Assembly (NCBI GenBank): GCA_964464375.1
Contig: CAYXFU010000049.1
Location: forward strand, 1-23,820
DNA from: CAIOZA01 sp964464375
GTDB lineage: Bacteria > Bacteroidota > Ignavibacteria > Kapaibacteriales > UBA2268
Direction: 5' to 3'
DNA: 23,820 nt
Within the stretch, counting starts at the first letter, position 1, and every line of letters begins with the position of its first letter. The notes below the pieces were generated by a model. That model ran no database searches and was not told where the DNA came from. It worked only from the letters and a program-made list of their open reading frames with translations. The position numbers and the translations under genes are program-made. This document shows positions 14,204 through 22,703 of the stretch, one piece after another.

Positions 14204-16843
14204 ATGAACGAAAAAGAAACACCGTTATTAAAGCAGTATAATAGTATCAAAAATAAATATCCTGATACAGTTTTATTATTCAGACTTGGAGATTTTTTTG
14301 AAACATTCAATGAAGATGCCAAAATCACTGCGTCAGTTTGCGGCATTACTCTGACCAAAAGAAACAACGGAGCTGCCGGCAACATGCCATTGGCTGGTTT
14401 CCCCCATCATCAACTTGATAATTATTTACCTAAACTGGTTAGAGCTGGTTACAGAGTTGCTGTTTGCGAGCAAACTGAAGACCCGAAAAAAGCCAAAGGA
14501 ATTGTCAAACGTGATGTCGTTGAAGTTATCACTCCAGGAGCTGTTCTTTATGACAAACTATTAGATACAAAAAAGAACAACTATTTATTATCTTTGAACC
14601 TCGGAAAAATCAACTCAAATTGGTCAGCTGGTATTGCTTGTTTAGATATCTCTACAGGTGAGTTTTTTGTAAGTGAAATAGAATATTCATTACTCACAAA
14701 TGTTCTGGAATCACTCACTCCTTCTGAGATAATAATAAATAAATCTCAAAAAATTGAGATTCAGGAAATTATTGATAATGTTAGTAATAAACCTGCGATT
14801 ACAAAGCTTGAGAATTGGATGTTTGATGTTGAATTCTCCAGAGAGGCTTTACTTGGACACTTTGGTACACAAAGTCTCAAAGGTTTTGGAATTGAGAACT
14901 TCACACTGGCAATTGCTGCAGCTGGTAGTCTACTAAGTTATATCAAAGATACACAGAAAGGCAGAATCGAACAGATTACCGGAATATATATCTATAATCC
15001 ATCTGAGTATATGAGTTTAGATTACAGTACTCGGCGCAATCTGGAGATTACTTACTCAATGTCTGACACAGGAAGAGATGGGTCTTTAATTAGCATTCTG
15101 GACAAAACCTCAACCCCAATGGGAGGCAGATTATTTAAAAAATGGCTATCTCGTCCTCTTATAAACCTATCAAAGATTCATGAGCGTTTGGAAGCCGTAA
15201 GAGAAATTATAAACTCCGAAAAGCAAAATTCATTTAAAAGCCAATTATCCGAAATCGGTGATATTGAACGGATAATTTCAAGAATTTGTGCCGGAAAAGC
15301 AACCCCCCGTGATCTAATTGCTCTCAAAATCAGCCTTGAGAAAATTCCGTCAGTATCTGAATTAATAATTAACATTAGTTCCAAAACTCTGGATGATTTG
15401 AGAAATGAATTAAACCCTTTAACTGAATTGTGTAACTTAATAAATGATACAATTCTTGAAGAACCTTCCACACACATTGGCTCAGGGGCGATATTTAAAA
15501 AAGGTTTTAATACTGAATTGGATGAATATATTGAGGCTAAATATAACGGCAAAAAATGGATTGTTCAGTTTCAGGAAAACGAGAGAACAAGAACAGGTAT
15601 TTCTACTCTGAAAGTTGCTTATAATGGCGTATTCGGTTATTATATCGAGATATCGCATGCAAACAGAACTAAAGTTCCGGATGATTATGAACGAAAGCAA
15701 ACACTTACCAATGCTGAAAGGTACATCACAAATGAATTAAAACAGTTCGAACAGAAAATTCTTAGTGCAGAAGAAAAAATTAATGAAATCGAGCAGAATC
15801 TTTTTTCGGACCTTTTGATTAAAATCTCATCAAAAACAAGTGAAATTCAGCAAAATGCTTATATTTTATCACAAATCGATTGTTTGAATAGCTTTGCAGT
15901 GGTTTCCACAGAGTATAATTATGTAGAACCCATAATCGATGATTCTAAGAATCTGCTAGTTGAAGATGGCCGTCATCCTGTCGTAGAACGATTGCTTCCT
16001 ATTGGTGAATCCTTTCAGTCAAATCCAACTAAACTAGATCCTGAAAGTGAAATGATTCATATAATAACCGGTCCCAATATGGCAGGAAAATCCTGCTATT
16101 TGCGTCAGGTTGGATTGATTGTATATCTCGGGCAGATAGGTTGTTTTGTACCGGCAAAATCAGCAACATTTGGGATAGTTGATAGAATATTTACCAGAGT
16201 TGGAGCTCAGGACAACATAACAGCAGGAGAAAGTACTTTCCTTATTGAAATGCAGGAAGCTGCTAATATCATGAATAATGCTTCTTCGAGAAGTTTAATT
16301 CTTTTGGATGAAATCGGCAGAGGTACTGCAACATTTGATGGTATCGCAATTGCATGGGCTATTACAGAATATATTCACAATGTTATAGGAGCAAAAACTC
16401 TATTTGCAACCCACTACCATGAATTAAACGAATTAGCAGGAAGATATGAAAATATCTCTAATTATAAGGTTGACGTTCTTGAAACAGGTTCCAAACTTAT
16501 ATTTACCCACAAATTACTTCCGGGTGGCAGTGATCATTCATTCGGTATTCATGTAGCTCAAATGGCAGGACTTCCCAAAGAGATTATCAATCGTGCTAAT
16601 GATATCATGAAAAATCTTGAGGAACTGAGTACAGATTCTGATTCAACAAAGAGCATTAATACTGAAAAAATCGAAACAAATAGTGTTAGACGTCTTCCTG
16701 AGCAGTTAGCCATATTCGAAATACGAGATGATTTTCTAAGAGATAAGCTCCTTAGTTTAAACATAAATTCATTGACGCCGGTTGATGCACTTCAAATATT
16801 ATTTGAAATGCAGAAGGACATCAAGAAGGGAAAATCAAAATAA
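14204..16843 (+). CDS. mutS: DNA mismatch repair protein MutS
   Basis: MutS recognises mispaired bases and recruits MutL using ATP. The 879-aa length is normal. The mismatch-reading motif is intact: F31 and E33 in GDFFETF correspond to E. coli F36 and E38. The connector and lever domains follow. The ATPase has Walker A GPNMAGKS (623-630), Walker B LLLDEIGRG with D702 and E703, and the conserved ATHYHEL segment. Near the C-terminus lies GIHVAQMAGLP, which marks MutS1, not MutS2; the acidic Ser/Thr linker and terminal helix come after it. It is divergent from the suf regulator across 145 bp. Its TAA overlaps the next ATG by one base (TAATG), so the downstream metallopeptidase is translationally coupled. 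The regions flanking the start contain an inverted repeat but no clear ribosome site. Confidence 0.98.
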   Translation: MNEKETPLLKQYNSIKNKYPDTVLLFRLGDFFETFNEDAKITASVCGITLTKRNNGAAGNMPLAGFPHHQLDNYLPKLVRAGYRVAVCEQTEDPKKAKGIVKRDVVEVITPGAVLYDKLLDTKKNNYLLSLNLGKINSNWSAGIACLDISTGEFFVSEIEYSLLTNVLESLTPSEIIINKSQKIEIQEIIDNVSNKPAITKLENWMFDVEFSREALLGHFGTQSLKGFGIENFTLAIAAAGSLLSYIKDTQKGRIEQITGIYIYNPSEYMSLDYSTRRNLEITYSMSDTGRDGSLISILDKTSTPMGGRLFKKWLSRPLINLSKIHERLEAVREIINSEKQNSFKSQLSEIGDIERIISRICAGKATPRDLIALKISLEKIPSVSELIINISSKTLDDLRNELNPLTELCNLINDTILEEPSTHIGSGAIFKKGFNTELDEYIEAKYNGKKWIVQFQENERTRTGISTLKVAYNGVFGYYIEISHANRTKVPDDYERKQTLTNAERYITNELKQFEQKILSAEEKINEIEQNLFSDLLIKISSKTSEIQQNAYILSQIDCLNSFAVVSTEYNYVEPIIDDSKNLLVEDGRHPVVERLLPIGESFQSNPTKLDPESEMIHIITGPNMAGKSCYLRQVGLIVYLGQIGCFVPAKSATFGIVDRIFTRVGAQDNITAGESTFLIEMQEAANIMNNASSRSLILLDEIGRGTATFDGIAIAWAITEYIHNVIGAKTLFATHYHELNELAGRYENISNYKVDVLETGSKLIFTHKLLPGGSDHSFGIHVAQMAGLPKEIINRANDIMKNLEELSTDSDSTKSINTEKIETNSVRRLPEQLAIFEIRDDFLRDKLLSLNINSLTPVDALQILFEMQKDIKKGKSK

Positions 16844-17532
16844 TGACATTGTTTGATGATGTTATTCAAATAGATGAATTAGTGAGATCAAAGCGGAGGA
16901 CAATATCAATAATCATCAACAAAGATGCTAAAATTACTGTTCGTGCCCCTCTTAAAGCTTCAGTTAATGATATAAATTTATTTGTCCTTGAGAAACGAGA
17001 CTGGATAAATAGAAAAAAAACTGAAATTTTGGAGAAGAAAAAAAAGATTAAAGAAAAATTCTTCGTTACCGGAGAAAAGTTTTACTATCTAGGAAAAGCA
17101 TATCCACTGAAACTTATTTCAGGATTTGATTTTGCATTTAATTTTGATGGAGAAGTGTTTTCAATGGATAGTAAATACAGAAGTTCTGCAAAGAGACTAT
17201 TCTCAGTTTGGTACAAATCACAAGCCGAAATATTTCTTCCTATTAGGATAAACGAAATTTCACTGAGAACTGGATTAAATTTTAATCAAATTAAAATTAA
17301 CGGCGCGAATAAAAGATGGGGATCCTGCAACTCGAAGAAAGTAATCAATTTGACCTGGAGATTGATACTTCTACCAGAGTTTATAATTGATTATATTATT
17401 ATTCATGAGCTTTCGCATACGAAACATTTGAATCATTCTGACAGATTCTGGGATCTTGTTCTTCAACATTGTCCCGATTACAAAAAAGCTGAAAAATGGC
17501 TTAATAAAAGTTCGGATATGTATCAAATATAA
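16843..17532 (+). CDS. YgjP-like (DUF45) zinc metallopeptidase
   Basis: The 229-aa protein belongs to the YgjP/DUF45 group. Its C-terminal domain has the signature RWGSCNSKKVINLTW-type segment followed by the metal site HELSH (H188, E189, H192) with the third ligand H198 in LNHSDRFW. The N-terminal part (residues 15-100) contains the beta-rich region and a Lys-rich stretch typical of the family. Zinc-dependent peptide hydrolysis is expected, but the natural substrate is not established. It begins at the ATG that overlaps the mutS stop codon. A bidirectional terminator follows at once. A role in DNA repair is not implied by the operon alone. Confidence 0.88.
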   Translation: MTLFDDVIQIDELVRSKRRTISIIINKDAKITVRAPLKASVNDINLFVLEKRDWINRKKTEILEKKKKIKEKFFVTGEKFYYLGKAYPLKLISGFDFAFNFDGEVFSMDSKYRSSAKRLFSVWYKSQAEIFLPIRINEISLRTGLNFNQIKINGANKRWGSCNSKKVINLTWRLILLPEFIIDYIIIHELSHTKHLNHSDRFWDLVLQHCPDYKKAEKWLNKSSDMYQI

Positions 17533-17570
17533 AAAAGGACTATCTCTGAAAACTGAGACAGTCCTTTATT
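17531..17570. terminator. Bidirectional terminator between ygjP-like gene and aconitase
   Basis: GGACT (17537-17541) pairs with AGTCC (17560-17564). After one A-C mismatch, TCTC pairs with GAGA, closing an 8-nt loop. The stem is flanked by AAAAAA on the left and TTTATT on the right, so it can act in both directions for two convergent genes. On the minus strand it reads GGACTGTCTCAG, sharing CTGTCTCAG with the terminator at 1406-1442. Confidence 0.85.
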
Positions 17571-17598
17571 GAATAAATGACAGAAACTACTTCATAAA

Positions 17599-19866
17599 CT
17601 ATTTCGTAAACTCTCTTTTTATTATATTCAATGCTGATCCTGCTTTAAACCATTCAATCTGAGATTCATTATAACTATGATTAACTTTAATGCTTTCTGC
17701 AGTTCCGTCAGTATGATGAATTACAAGTGTTAATGGTACATTCGGTGCAAATGTGGTTAAACCATCGATATCAAAAGTATCATCTTCCATTATTTTATTA
17801 TAATCTTCTTTGTTAGCAAAAGTAAGCCCAAGCATACCTTGTTTCTTAAGATTTGTCTCGTGAATTCTAGCAAATGATTTTACTAGAATTGCTCTAACGC
17901 CCAAATGTCTGGGTTCCATAGCTGCATGCTCTCTGGATGAGCCCTCGCCATAATTTTCATCACCAACAACTATTGAACCAATACCGGCAGCTTTATATTG
18001 ACGCTGAGTATCGGGTACCCCTTCATATTTTCCGGTAAGCTGGTTTTTAACTTCATTAGTTTTTTCATTGTAGAAGTTAACAGCTCCAGTAAGCATATTG
18101 TTAGATATATTATCAAGGTGACCTCTAAATTTTAGCCAAGGACCTGCCATTGAGATATGATCAGTAGTACATTTTCCTTTTGCTTTAATCAAAAGTTTAA
18201 GACCTTTAATATCGCTACCATTCCATTCTGCGAATGATTCTAATAATTGCAATCTGTTTGATTCAGGATTAACCACAATCTGAACACTGCTACCATTTTC
18301 TGCTGGTGCCTGATAACCAAGATCCTCAACGGCAAAACCGTTAGGTGGCAATTCATTGCCTTTTGGTTCTTCGAGCTGAATTTCAATTCCATCTTCATTG
18401 ATAAGCTTATCTTTCAAAGGATTGAAAGTTAAAGACCCTGCAATAGCAAGTGCAGTTACCATTTCAGGAGATGCAACAAAGCCATGTGTATTTGGATTTC
18501 CATCATTTCTTTTGGCAAAGTTTCTGTTGAATGAAGTAATAATGGAATTTGGACCAAGTTTATCAGCATCTTTTCTTGCCCATTGACCAATACATGGTCC
18601 ACAAGCATTTGAGAGGACAACACCACCAATTTGCTCGAAAATATCGATAAAACCATCTCTTTCAATAGTATATCTAACAAGCTCAGAACCAGGGGTAATA
18701 GTATAATCTGATTTAACTTTGAGATTATTATCGACTGCCTGCTTAGCAAGAGAAGCAGCTCTTGAAATGTCCTCATAACTTGAATTTGTACATGATCCAA
18801 TCAAACCAACATCAAGCTTTTCGGGCCAGTTGTTGGCTCTAACAGCATCAGCAAATTTTGATATTGGAGTTGCAAGATCAGGAGTGAATGGACCATTGAT
18901 ATGAGGTTCCAATTCAGAAAGATTTATTTCAATAACCTGATCAAAGTATTTTTCTGGATTAGCATATACTTCATCATCACCTGTTAAGTAATCTTTAATT
19001 GAATCTGCTAAAACAGCGATTTCTGAACGGTTCGTTGAATTTAGATAATCATACATTTTGTTATCAAAACCAAAAACAGATGTAGTCGCTCCGATTTCAG
19101 CACCCATATTGCAAATTGTTCCCTTTCCGGTGCAGGATATAGTTGAGGCACCTTCACCAAAGTATTCAACAATGGCTCCTGTACCACCCTTAACAGTTAA
19201 AATTCCTGCAACTTTAAGAATAACATCTTTAGCAGAAGTCCAACCACTCAATTTGCCTGTAAGTTTAACACCTATAAATTTGGGGAATTTTAACTCCCAA
19301 GCCATACCTGACATTACATCGACTGCGTCAGCACCACCGACACCAATAGCAATCATACCTAATCCACCAGCATTGACTGTATGTGAATCAGTTCCAATCA
19401 TCATTCCACCTGGAAATGCATAATTCTCTAATATTACCTGATGTATGATTCCAGCACCAGGTTTCCAAAAGCCGATTCCATACTTGTTAGAAACAGAGGA
19501 TAGAAAATCGAACACTTCTTTGTTCAAATCAAGAGAATTTGTCAGATCAGCTTTGGCTCCATCCTTCGCAAGAATCAAATGATCACAATGCACTGTAGAT
19601 GGAACTGCTGTTTTTGGCCGACCAGCAGACATGAATTGAAGAAGTGCCATTTGAGCTGTAGCGTCTTGCATTGCAACGCGGTCAGGCTTGAAATCAACAT
19701 AGTCTCCGCCACGTTTGAATTCTCTTAAATCTTCGTTCTGAAATAAATGAGCATATAAAATCTTTTCAGCTAATAACATAGGTTTACCTATAGCCTCTCT
19801 AGCCGAATCAACTTTCGTTGCGAACGTTGCGTAATGCGCTCTAAGCATGTCGATGTCAAATATCAT
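17599..19866 (-). CDS. acn: Aconitate hydratase, mitochondrial type
   Basis: Aconitase interconverts citrate and isocitrate in the TCA cycle with a [4Fe-4S] cluster. The 755-aa protein matches the mitochondrial-type family and not the longer AcnA/IRP or AcnB types: MIGTDSHTVNAGGLGMIAIGVGGADAVDVM-type segment near residues 157-185, and cluster cysteines C359 (GLIGSCTNSSYED), C422 and C425 (SNACGPCIGQW). The C-terminal swivel domain has the GSSREHAAMEPRHLGVRAI segment. GGAG lies 6 nt before the ATG at 19866, a strong site that fixes the start. It is a single-gene unit ended by the bidirectional terminator. As a labile-cluster enzyme it is a likely client of the SUF system encoded a few kilobases away, though no shared regulation is visible. 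Confidence 0.97.
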   Translation of the reverse strand: MIFDIDMLRAHYATFATKVDSAREAIGKPMLLAEKILYAHLFQNEDLREFKRGGDYVDFKPDRVAMQDATAQMALLQFMSAGRPKTAVPSTVHCDHLILAKDGAKADLTNSLDLNKEVFDFLSSVSNKYGIGFWKPGAGIIHQVILENYAFPGGMMIGTDSHTVNAGGLGMIAIGVGGADAVDVMSGMAWELKFPKFIGVKLTGKLSGWTSAKDVILKVAGILTVKGGTGAIVEYFGEGASTISCTGKGTICNMGAEIGATTSVFGFDNKMYDYLNSTNRSEIAVLADSIKDYLTGDDEVYANPEKYFDQVIEINLSELEPHINGPFTPDLATPISKFADAVRANNWPEKLDVGLIGSCTNSSYEDISRAASLAKQAVDNNLKVKSDYTITPGSELVRYTIERDGFIDIFEQIGGVVLSNACGPCIGQWARKDADKLGPNSIITSFNRNFAKRNDGNPNTHGFVASPEMVTALAIAGSLTFNPLKDKLINEDGIEIQLEEPKGNELPPNGFAVEDLGYQAPAENGSSVQIVVNPESNRLQLLESFAEWNGSDIKGLKLLIKAKGKCTTDHISMAGPWLKFRGHLDNISNNMLTGAVNFYNEKTNEVKNQLTGKYEGVPDTQRQYKAAGIGSIVVGDENYGEGSSREHAAMEPRHLGVRAILVKSFARIHETNLKKQGMLGLTFANKEDYNKIMEDDTFDIDGLTTFAPNVPLTLVIHHTDGTAESIKVNHSYNESQIEWFKAGSALNIIKREFTK

Positions 19867-19918
19867 TATCTACTCCAAATTGATTTGATGTGATTACTAA
19901 ATGAAGATTTGCAAATTA

Positions 19919-19948
19919 TTAATAAATATTTAATAGAACAAATATCAA
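19919..19948 (-). promoter_or_regulatory. Weak candidate promoter of the aconitase gene
   Basis: On the minus strand TTGATA (19948-19943), an 18-nt spacer and TATTAA (19924-19919) form a plausible sigma-70 promoter about 50 bases before the ATG. The -35 matches five of six and the -10 four of six positions. The surroundings are so AT-rich that other choices are possible. Confidence 0.25.
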
Positions 19949-20004
19949 TCTAAAAATTTCCATGGATTGTCTAATTATTTCCCTAGAAAGCTATAGGTAT
20001 AAAT

Positions 20005-20018
20005 TTATCGATCGATAA
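20005..20018. promoter_or_regulatory. Perfect 14-bp palindrome between aconitase and small-protein genes
   Basis: TTATCGATCGATAA is a perfect palindrome in the 253-bp divergent region between the aconitase start (19866) and the small-protein start (20120). It is about 140 bp and 100 bp from those starts. Its position and unusually high symmetry suggest a protein-binding site, but I know of no regulator with this target. The rest of this region shows no gene. Confidence 0.3.
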
Positions 20019-20119
20019 TTATAAGTTGAGTCAGAAAAGTTGTAATTTGATAAAAATAATGACTTCATGGCATATATTTTGATATTTAAAAAAAACTATT
20101 TAATTTGTGGAGGAAACTT

Positions 20120-20287
20120 ATGAAATCAAATTTCATTAAACTTGGAATACTATTGCTTGGTACTGCAACATTAGCACTAATTAGTCCTAAAGCGATAAGT
20201 ACAATTAAAAAACATGAATCTGATAAAAATCATGATAATGATAAATATAAAGCTAAAATTGAACCGGAAAAGATCAATTTTTGCTAA
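20120..20287 (+). CDS. 55-aa membrane-anchored or secreted small protein, function unknown
   Basis: The ATG at 20120 has a strong GGAGG site 6 nt upstream, which makes real translation likely. An in-frame TTG at 20105 is upstream of that site and is not the start. The product has a positively charged N-terminus, a hydrophobic segment (residues 5-22, FIKLGILLLGTATLALIS) and a hydrophilic, Lys/Asp/His-rich tail ending in Cys. It could be a signal-peptide-bearing small secreted protein or a single-span membrane protein. I do not recognise a family. Its 3' part overlaps, in another frame, the nominal start of the NlpC/P60 lipoprotein, so the two are probably cotranscribed and coupled. Confidence 0.6.
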   Translation: MKSNFIKLGILLLGTATLALISPKAISTIKKHESDKNHDNDKYKAKIEPEKINFC

Positions 20288-20855
20288 TTCATCTCATTAT
20301 AAGGATTATATTAATCATTCTATAGCCATAACGTTATTTTTATGTTTGATAATTTTATTCTCTTCATGTCAATCAACGTCAAGATTTACTTCTTCAGGTC
20401 ACAAAGATCAAACCGATAAAACAGATGCTAACAGTTCATTGCCCAAAAACAGTTCAATAAATAAAAATTATGATAGATCAGAATTAAATTTGATTCAATC
20501 AAAAATCGTGAATAATGCATTTAACTACCTGGGAACACCCTATTGTTATGGCGGGAATACTGATGGTGATTGCTTTGATTGTTCCGGTTTTGTTCAGACG
20601 GTTTTCACATCAATTGGCATTTCGCTCCCAAGAACATCATCAGAACAGTATCTAACTGGAAAAGAAATCTCTCTTGGTGAGGCAATAGCAGGAGATTTGA
20701 TTTTCTTTAAGGACAATCGAAGAATTAATCACGTTGGAATATACTTAGGGAATAACGAAATGATTCATGCTTCAACTTCAAAAGGTGTAATCAGGCAAAA
20801 CCTAAATGATAATTACTTCCAGAGCCATTTGGCAGGGTTACGCAGAGTTATTTGA
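20214..20855 (+). CDS. NlpC/P60 peptidoglycan endopeptidase, probable lipoprotein
   Basis: Numbering is from the ATG at 20214. The C-terminal domain (residues about 94-213) is NlpC/P60, the papain-like family that cuts D-Glu-meso-DAP bonds in cell-wall peptides. C123 in DCSGF is the catalytic Cys, and H173 (NHVGIYLGN) and H185 (MIHAS) complete the active site. A hydrophobic segment SIAITLFLCLIILFSSC (36-52) ends in a lipobox with C52, so export and lipid anchoring are expected, followed by a Ser/Lys/Asp-rich linker (53-90). The start is doubtful. The ATG at 20214 puts 35 residues ahead of the signal segment. Other in-frame options are a TTG at 20259 (n-region NRKR) and an ATT at 20310, 4 nt after AAGGA, which would give a short signal peptide. 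No in-frame ATG lies after residue 9. Confidence 0.88.
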   Translation: MNLIKIMIMINIKLKLNRKRSIFANSSHYKDYINHSIAITLFLCLIILFSSCQSTSRFTSSGHKDQTDKTDANSSLPKNSSINKNYDRSELNLIQSKIVNNAFNYLGTPYCYGGNTDGDCFDCSGFVQTVFTSIGISLPRTSSEQYLTGKEISLGEAIAGDLIFFKDNRRINHVGIYLGNNEMIHASTSKGVIRQNLNDNYFQSHLAGLRRVI

Positions 20856-20947
20856 CATAAACATGATTAGATTTATCCTTTATCCTAAAAATAATAATAA
20901 CGTATCACTATTTTTGCTTAAATTTGTTTTTTTTCTGAATACGATTA

Positions 20948-21682
20948 ATGAGAGTTACCCGTTCACTAGTTCCTAATCTTTTTACCCTAATGAATCTTTT
21001 CATGGGATTCTCAGCCATAGTTCATATATCAATGGGAGAGATCAATAAAGCAGCAGGATTTATTCTAATAGCTGCAATTTTTGATTTACTTGATGGCCTT
21101 GTTGCTAGATTACTTAAAGCGGCAAGTGAATTTGGGGTAGAATTGGATTCATTGTGTGATGCTGTTTCATTCGGTGTGGCACCGGCATTCATGCTTTATA
21201 TTGTTTATTTTCATCAGTTTAATGAAATTGGGATTCTTCTGGCTTCTTTCCCGGCTCTAGCTGGAGTAAGTAGATTAGCTCGATTCAATGTTCAGCTGAC
21301 TTCTCTTGAGGATAAAAAGTTCTTCACTGGCTTGGCAATCCCCTCTGGTGCTTTCATGATTATATCATATATCGTTTATTTTCATCAGACAAATGCTATA
21401 CCCGACATTTATAAACCTTATATGATTTTCATAGTAACAATTGCAACTTCATTACTCATGGTATCAAGAATTAAGTTTCATAATCTGCCCAAGCCATCAT
21501 TAAAATCTATAAAAGAAAAACCAATTATTTTCAGTATTTTTGTGATTGGTCTTCTTGCGTGTATTATTACAAAGGGAGTAGCAATATTTCCATTTATGGT
21601 TTTTTACGTAGTTGCAAGTACAATAAGGCATTTTATTTTGTTTTTGAAGAAGAAAAAGGAATCGAATTTTGATGTTGAATAG
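20948..21682 (+). CDS. pssA: CDP-diacylglycerol--serine O-phosphatidyltransferase
   Basis: PssA makes phosphatidylserine, the precursor of phosphatidylethanolamine, in the inner membrane. The 244-aa protein has the complete CDP-alcohol phosphotransferase motif D46-x2-D49-G50-x2-A53-R54-x8-G63-x3-D67-x3-D71. The opening MRVTRSLVPNLFTLMNLFMGF is typical of the PssA subfamily. About six hydrophobic helices can be seen. No Shine-Dalgarno precedes the ATG at 20948. A phosphatidylserine decarboxylase gene, often adjacent, is not in this window. A 92-nt gap separates it from the lipoprotein gene. Confidence 0.93.
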   Translation: MRVTRSLVPNLFTLMNLFMGFSAIVHISMGEINKAAGFILIAAIFDLLDGLVARLLKAASEFGVELDSLCDAVSFGVAPAFMLYIVYFHQFNEIGILLASFPALAGVSRLARFNVQLTSLEDKKFFTGLAIPSGAFMIISYIVYFHQTNAIPDIYKPYMIFIVTIATSLLMVSRIKFHNLPKPSLKSIKEKPIIFSIFVIGLLACIITKGVAIFPFMVFYVVASTIRHFILFLKKKKESNFDVE

Positions 21683-21724
21683 ATTTTTTCAATTAGAAAA
21701 CTCCAACTTGAAGGTAAAGATATT

Positions 21725-21973
21725 ATGAATAAATATGATAGTTCAGTTAAAATTACATTAAGAAAAGGTATTCTTGACGTTCAGGGCAAAACAGTAGAAC
21801 ACGCTCTCAATTCAATGGAACTTGATATGATAACAAATATTAGAATTGGTAAATATGTCGAGTTGACTGTAGAGGCAGAATCGCAAGAGAAAGCTCATTC
21901 AATTATAACAGAAGCTTGTAAGAAGCTAATTGCTAATCCCATTATTGAGGATTTTGAAATTACTATTAAATAA
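21725..21973 (+). CDS. purS: Phosphoribosylformylglycinamidine synthase subunit PurS
   Basis: PurS is the small bridging subunit of the three-part FGAM synthase (PurS, PurQ, small PurL) in purine synthesis. The 82-aa protein has the family's KITLRKGILDVQGKTVEHALNSM opening, then IRIGKYVEL and a C-terminal ANPIIEDFEI segment. A GAAGG-like ribosome site lies upstream, with a rather long spacing. purQ starts 22 nt later. The purL gene is not in the window. Confidence 0.95.
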   Translation: MNKYDSSVKITLRKGILDVQGKTVEHALNSMELDMITNIRIGKYVELTVEAESQEKAHSIITEACKKLIANPIIEDFEITIK

Positions 21974-21995
21974 CGATTATATTATTGGGCATAAA

Positions 21996-22688
21996 ATGAA
22001 ATTTGCAGTAGTTGTTTTTCCGGGTTCTAACTGCGACCACGATGCATACCATGCTGTTTCAAAAAATTTGGGCGAGAAAGCCCATTTTCTTTGGCACAAG
22101 GACACATCAATTCCTGATGGAATTGACTGTGTGATTCTTCCCGGTGGTTTTTCCTATGGAGATTACTTAAGATGCGGCGCTATTGCCCGCTTTTCTCCAT
22201 TAATGAAGGAAGTTGTGAATTTTGCGAATAAGGGTGGTTATGTTATCGGTATTTGCAATGGATTCCAAATCCTTACTGAATCAGGGTTACTGCCCGGAGC
22301 TTTGTTAAGAAATCAAAATTTATCATTCATTTGTAAAGATACATTTCTTAAAACCATAAATACAAAGTCTGTATTTACGTCTAAGTTAAAGATTGATAAA
22401 GTTTTGAGAATTCCAATTGCTCATGGCGAAGGTAATTTCTTTGCTGAGGAAGATGTTATCAAAAAGCTTGAAGATGAAGACAGAATAGCCTTCAAGTATT
22501 GCAACGAAGCCGGAGAAATCATTGAATCAGCCAATCCGAATGGATCATTGCTCAATATAGCAGGCATTATAAATGAAAATGGAAATGTATTAGGCATGAT
22601 GCCTCATCCAGAGAGATACAGTGATTCAACTTTAGGATGTAATGATGGATTGGGAATTTTTGCATCTTTATTAAATAATTTGAAATAA
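21996..22688 (+). CDS. purQ: Phosphoribosylformylglycinamidine synthase, glutaminase subunit PurQ
   Basis: PurQ releases ammonia from glutamine and channels it to PurL. The 230-aa class I amidotransferase has catalytic C87 (GICNGFQIL), and H204 with E206 (MMPHPERYSD). The GSNCDHD and LPGGFSYGDYLRCGAIA segments are PurQ-specific. I chose the ATG at 21996: the in-frame ATG at 21930 would add 22 residues that overlap purS and precede the family's invariant MKFAVVVFPGSN. Only a weak GGGC lies upstream, so coupling with purS is likely. Confidence 0.96.
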   Translation: MKFAVVVFPGSNCDHDAYHAVSKNLGEKAHFLWHKDTSIPDGIDCVILPGGFSYGDYLRCGAIARFSPLMKEVVNFANKGGYVIGICNGFQILTESGLLPGALLRNQNLSFICKDTFLKTINTKSVFTSKLKIDKVLRIPIAHGEGNFFAEEDVIKKLEDEDRIAFKYCNEAGEIIESANPNGSLLNIAGIINENGNVLGMMPHPERYSDSTLGCNDGLGIFASLLNNLK

Positions 22689-22703
22689 TATTAAGGGGCA
22701 TAT

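Noticed and set aside
19058..19423. 121-aa Pro-rich frame antisense to aconitase
   Set aside because: Its composition is the mirror of Gly-rich aconitase codons; there is no ribosome site.
20868..20981. 37-codon hydrophobic frame between the lipoprotein gene and pssA
   Set aside because: No ribosome site, overlaps the pssA start in another frame, and composition is explained by T-rich DNA.
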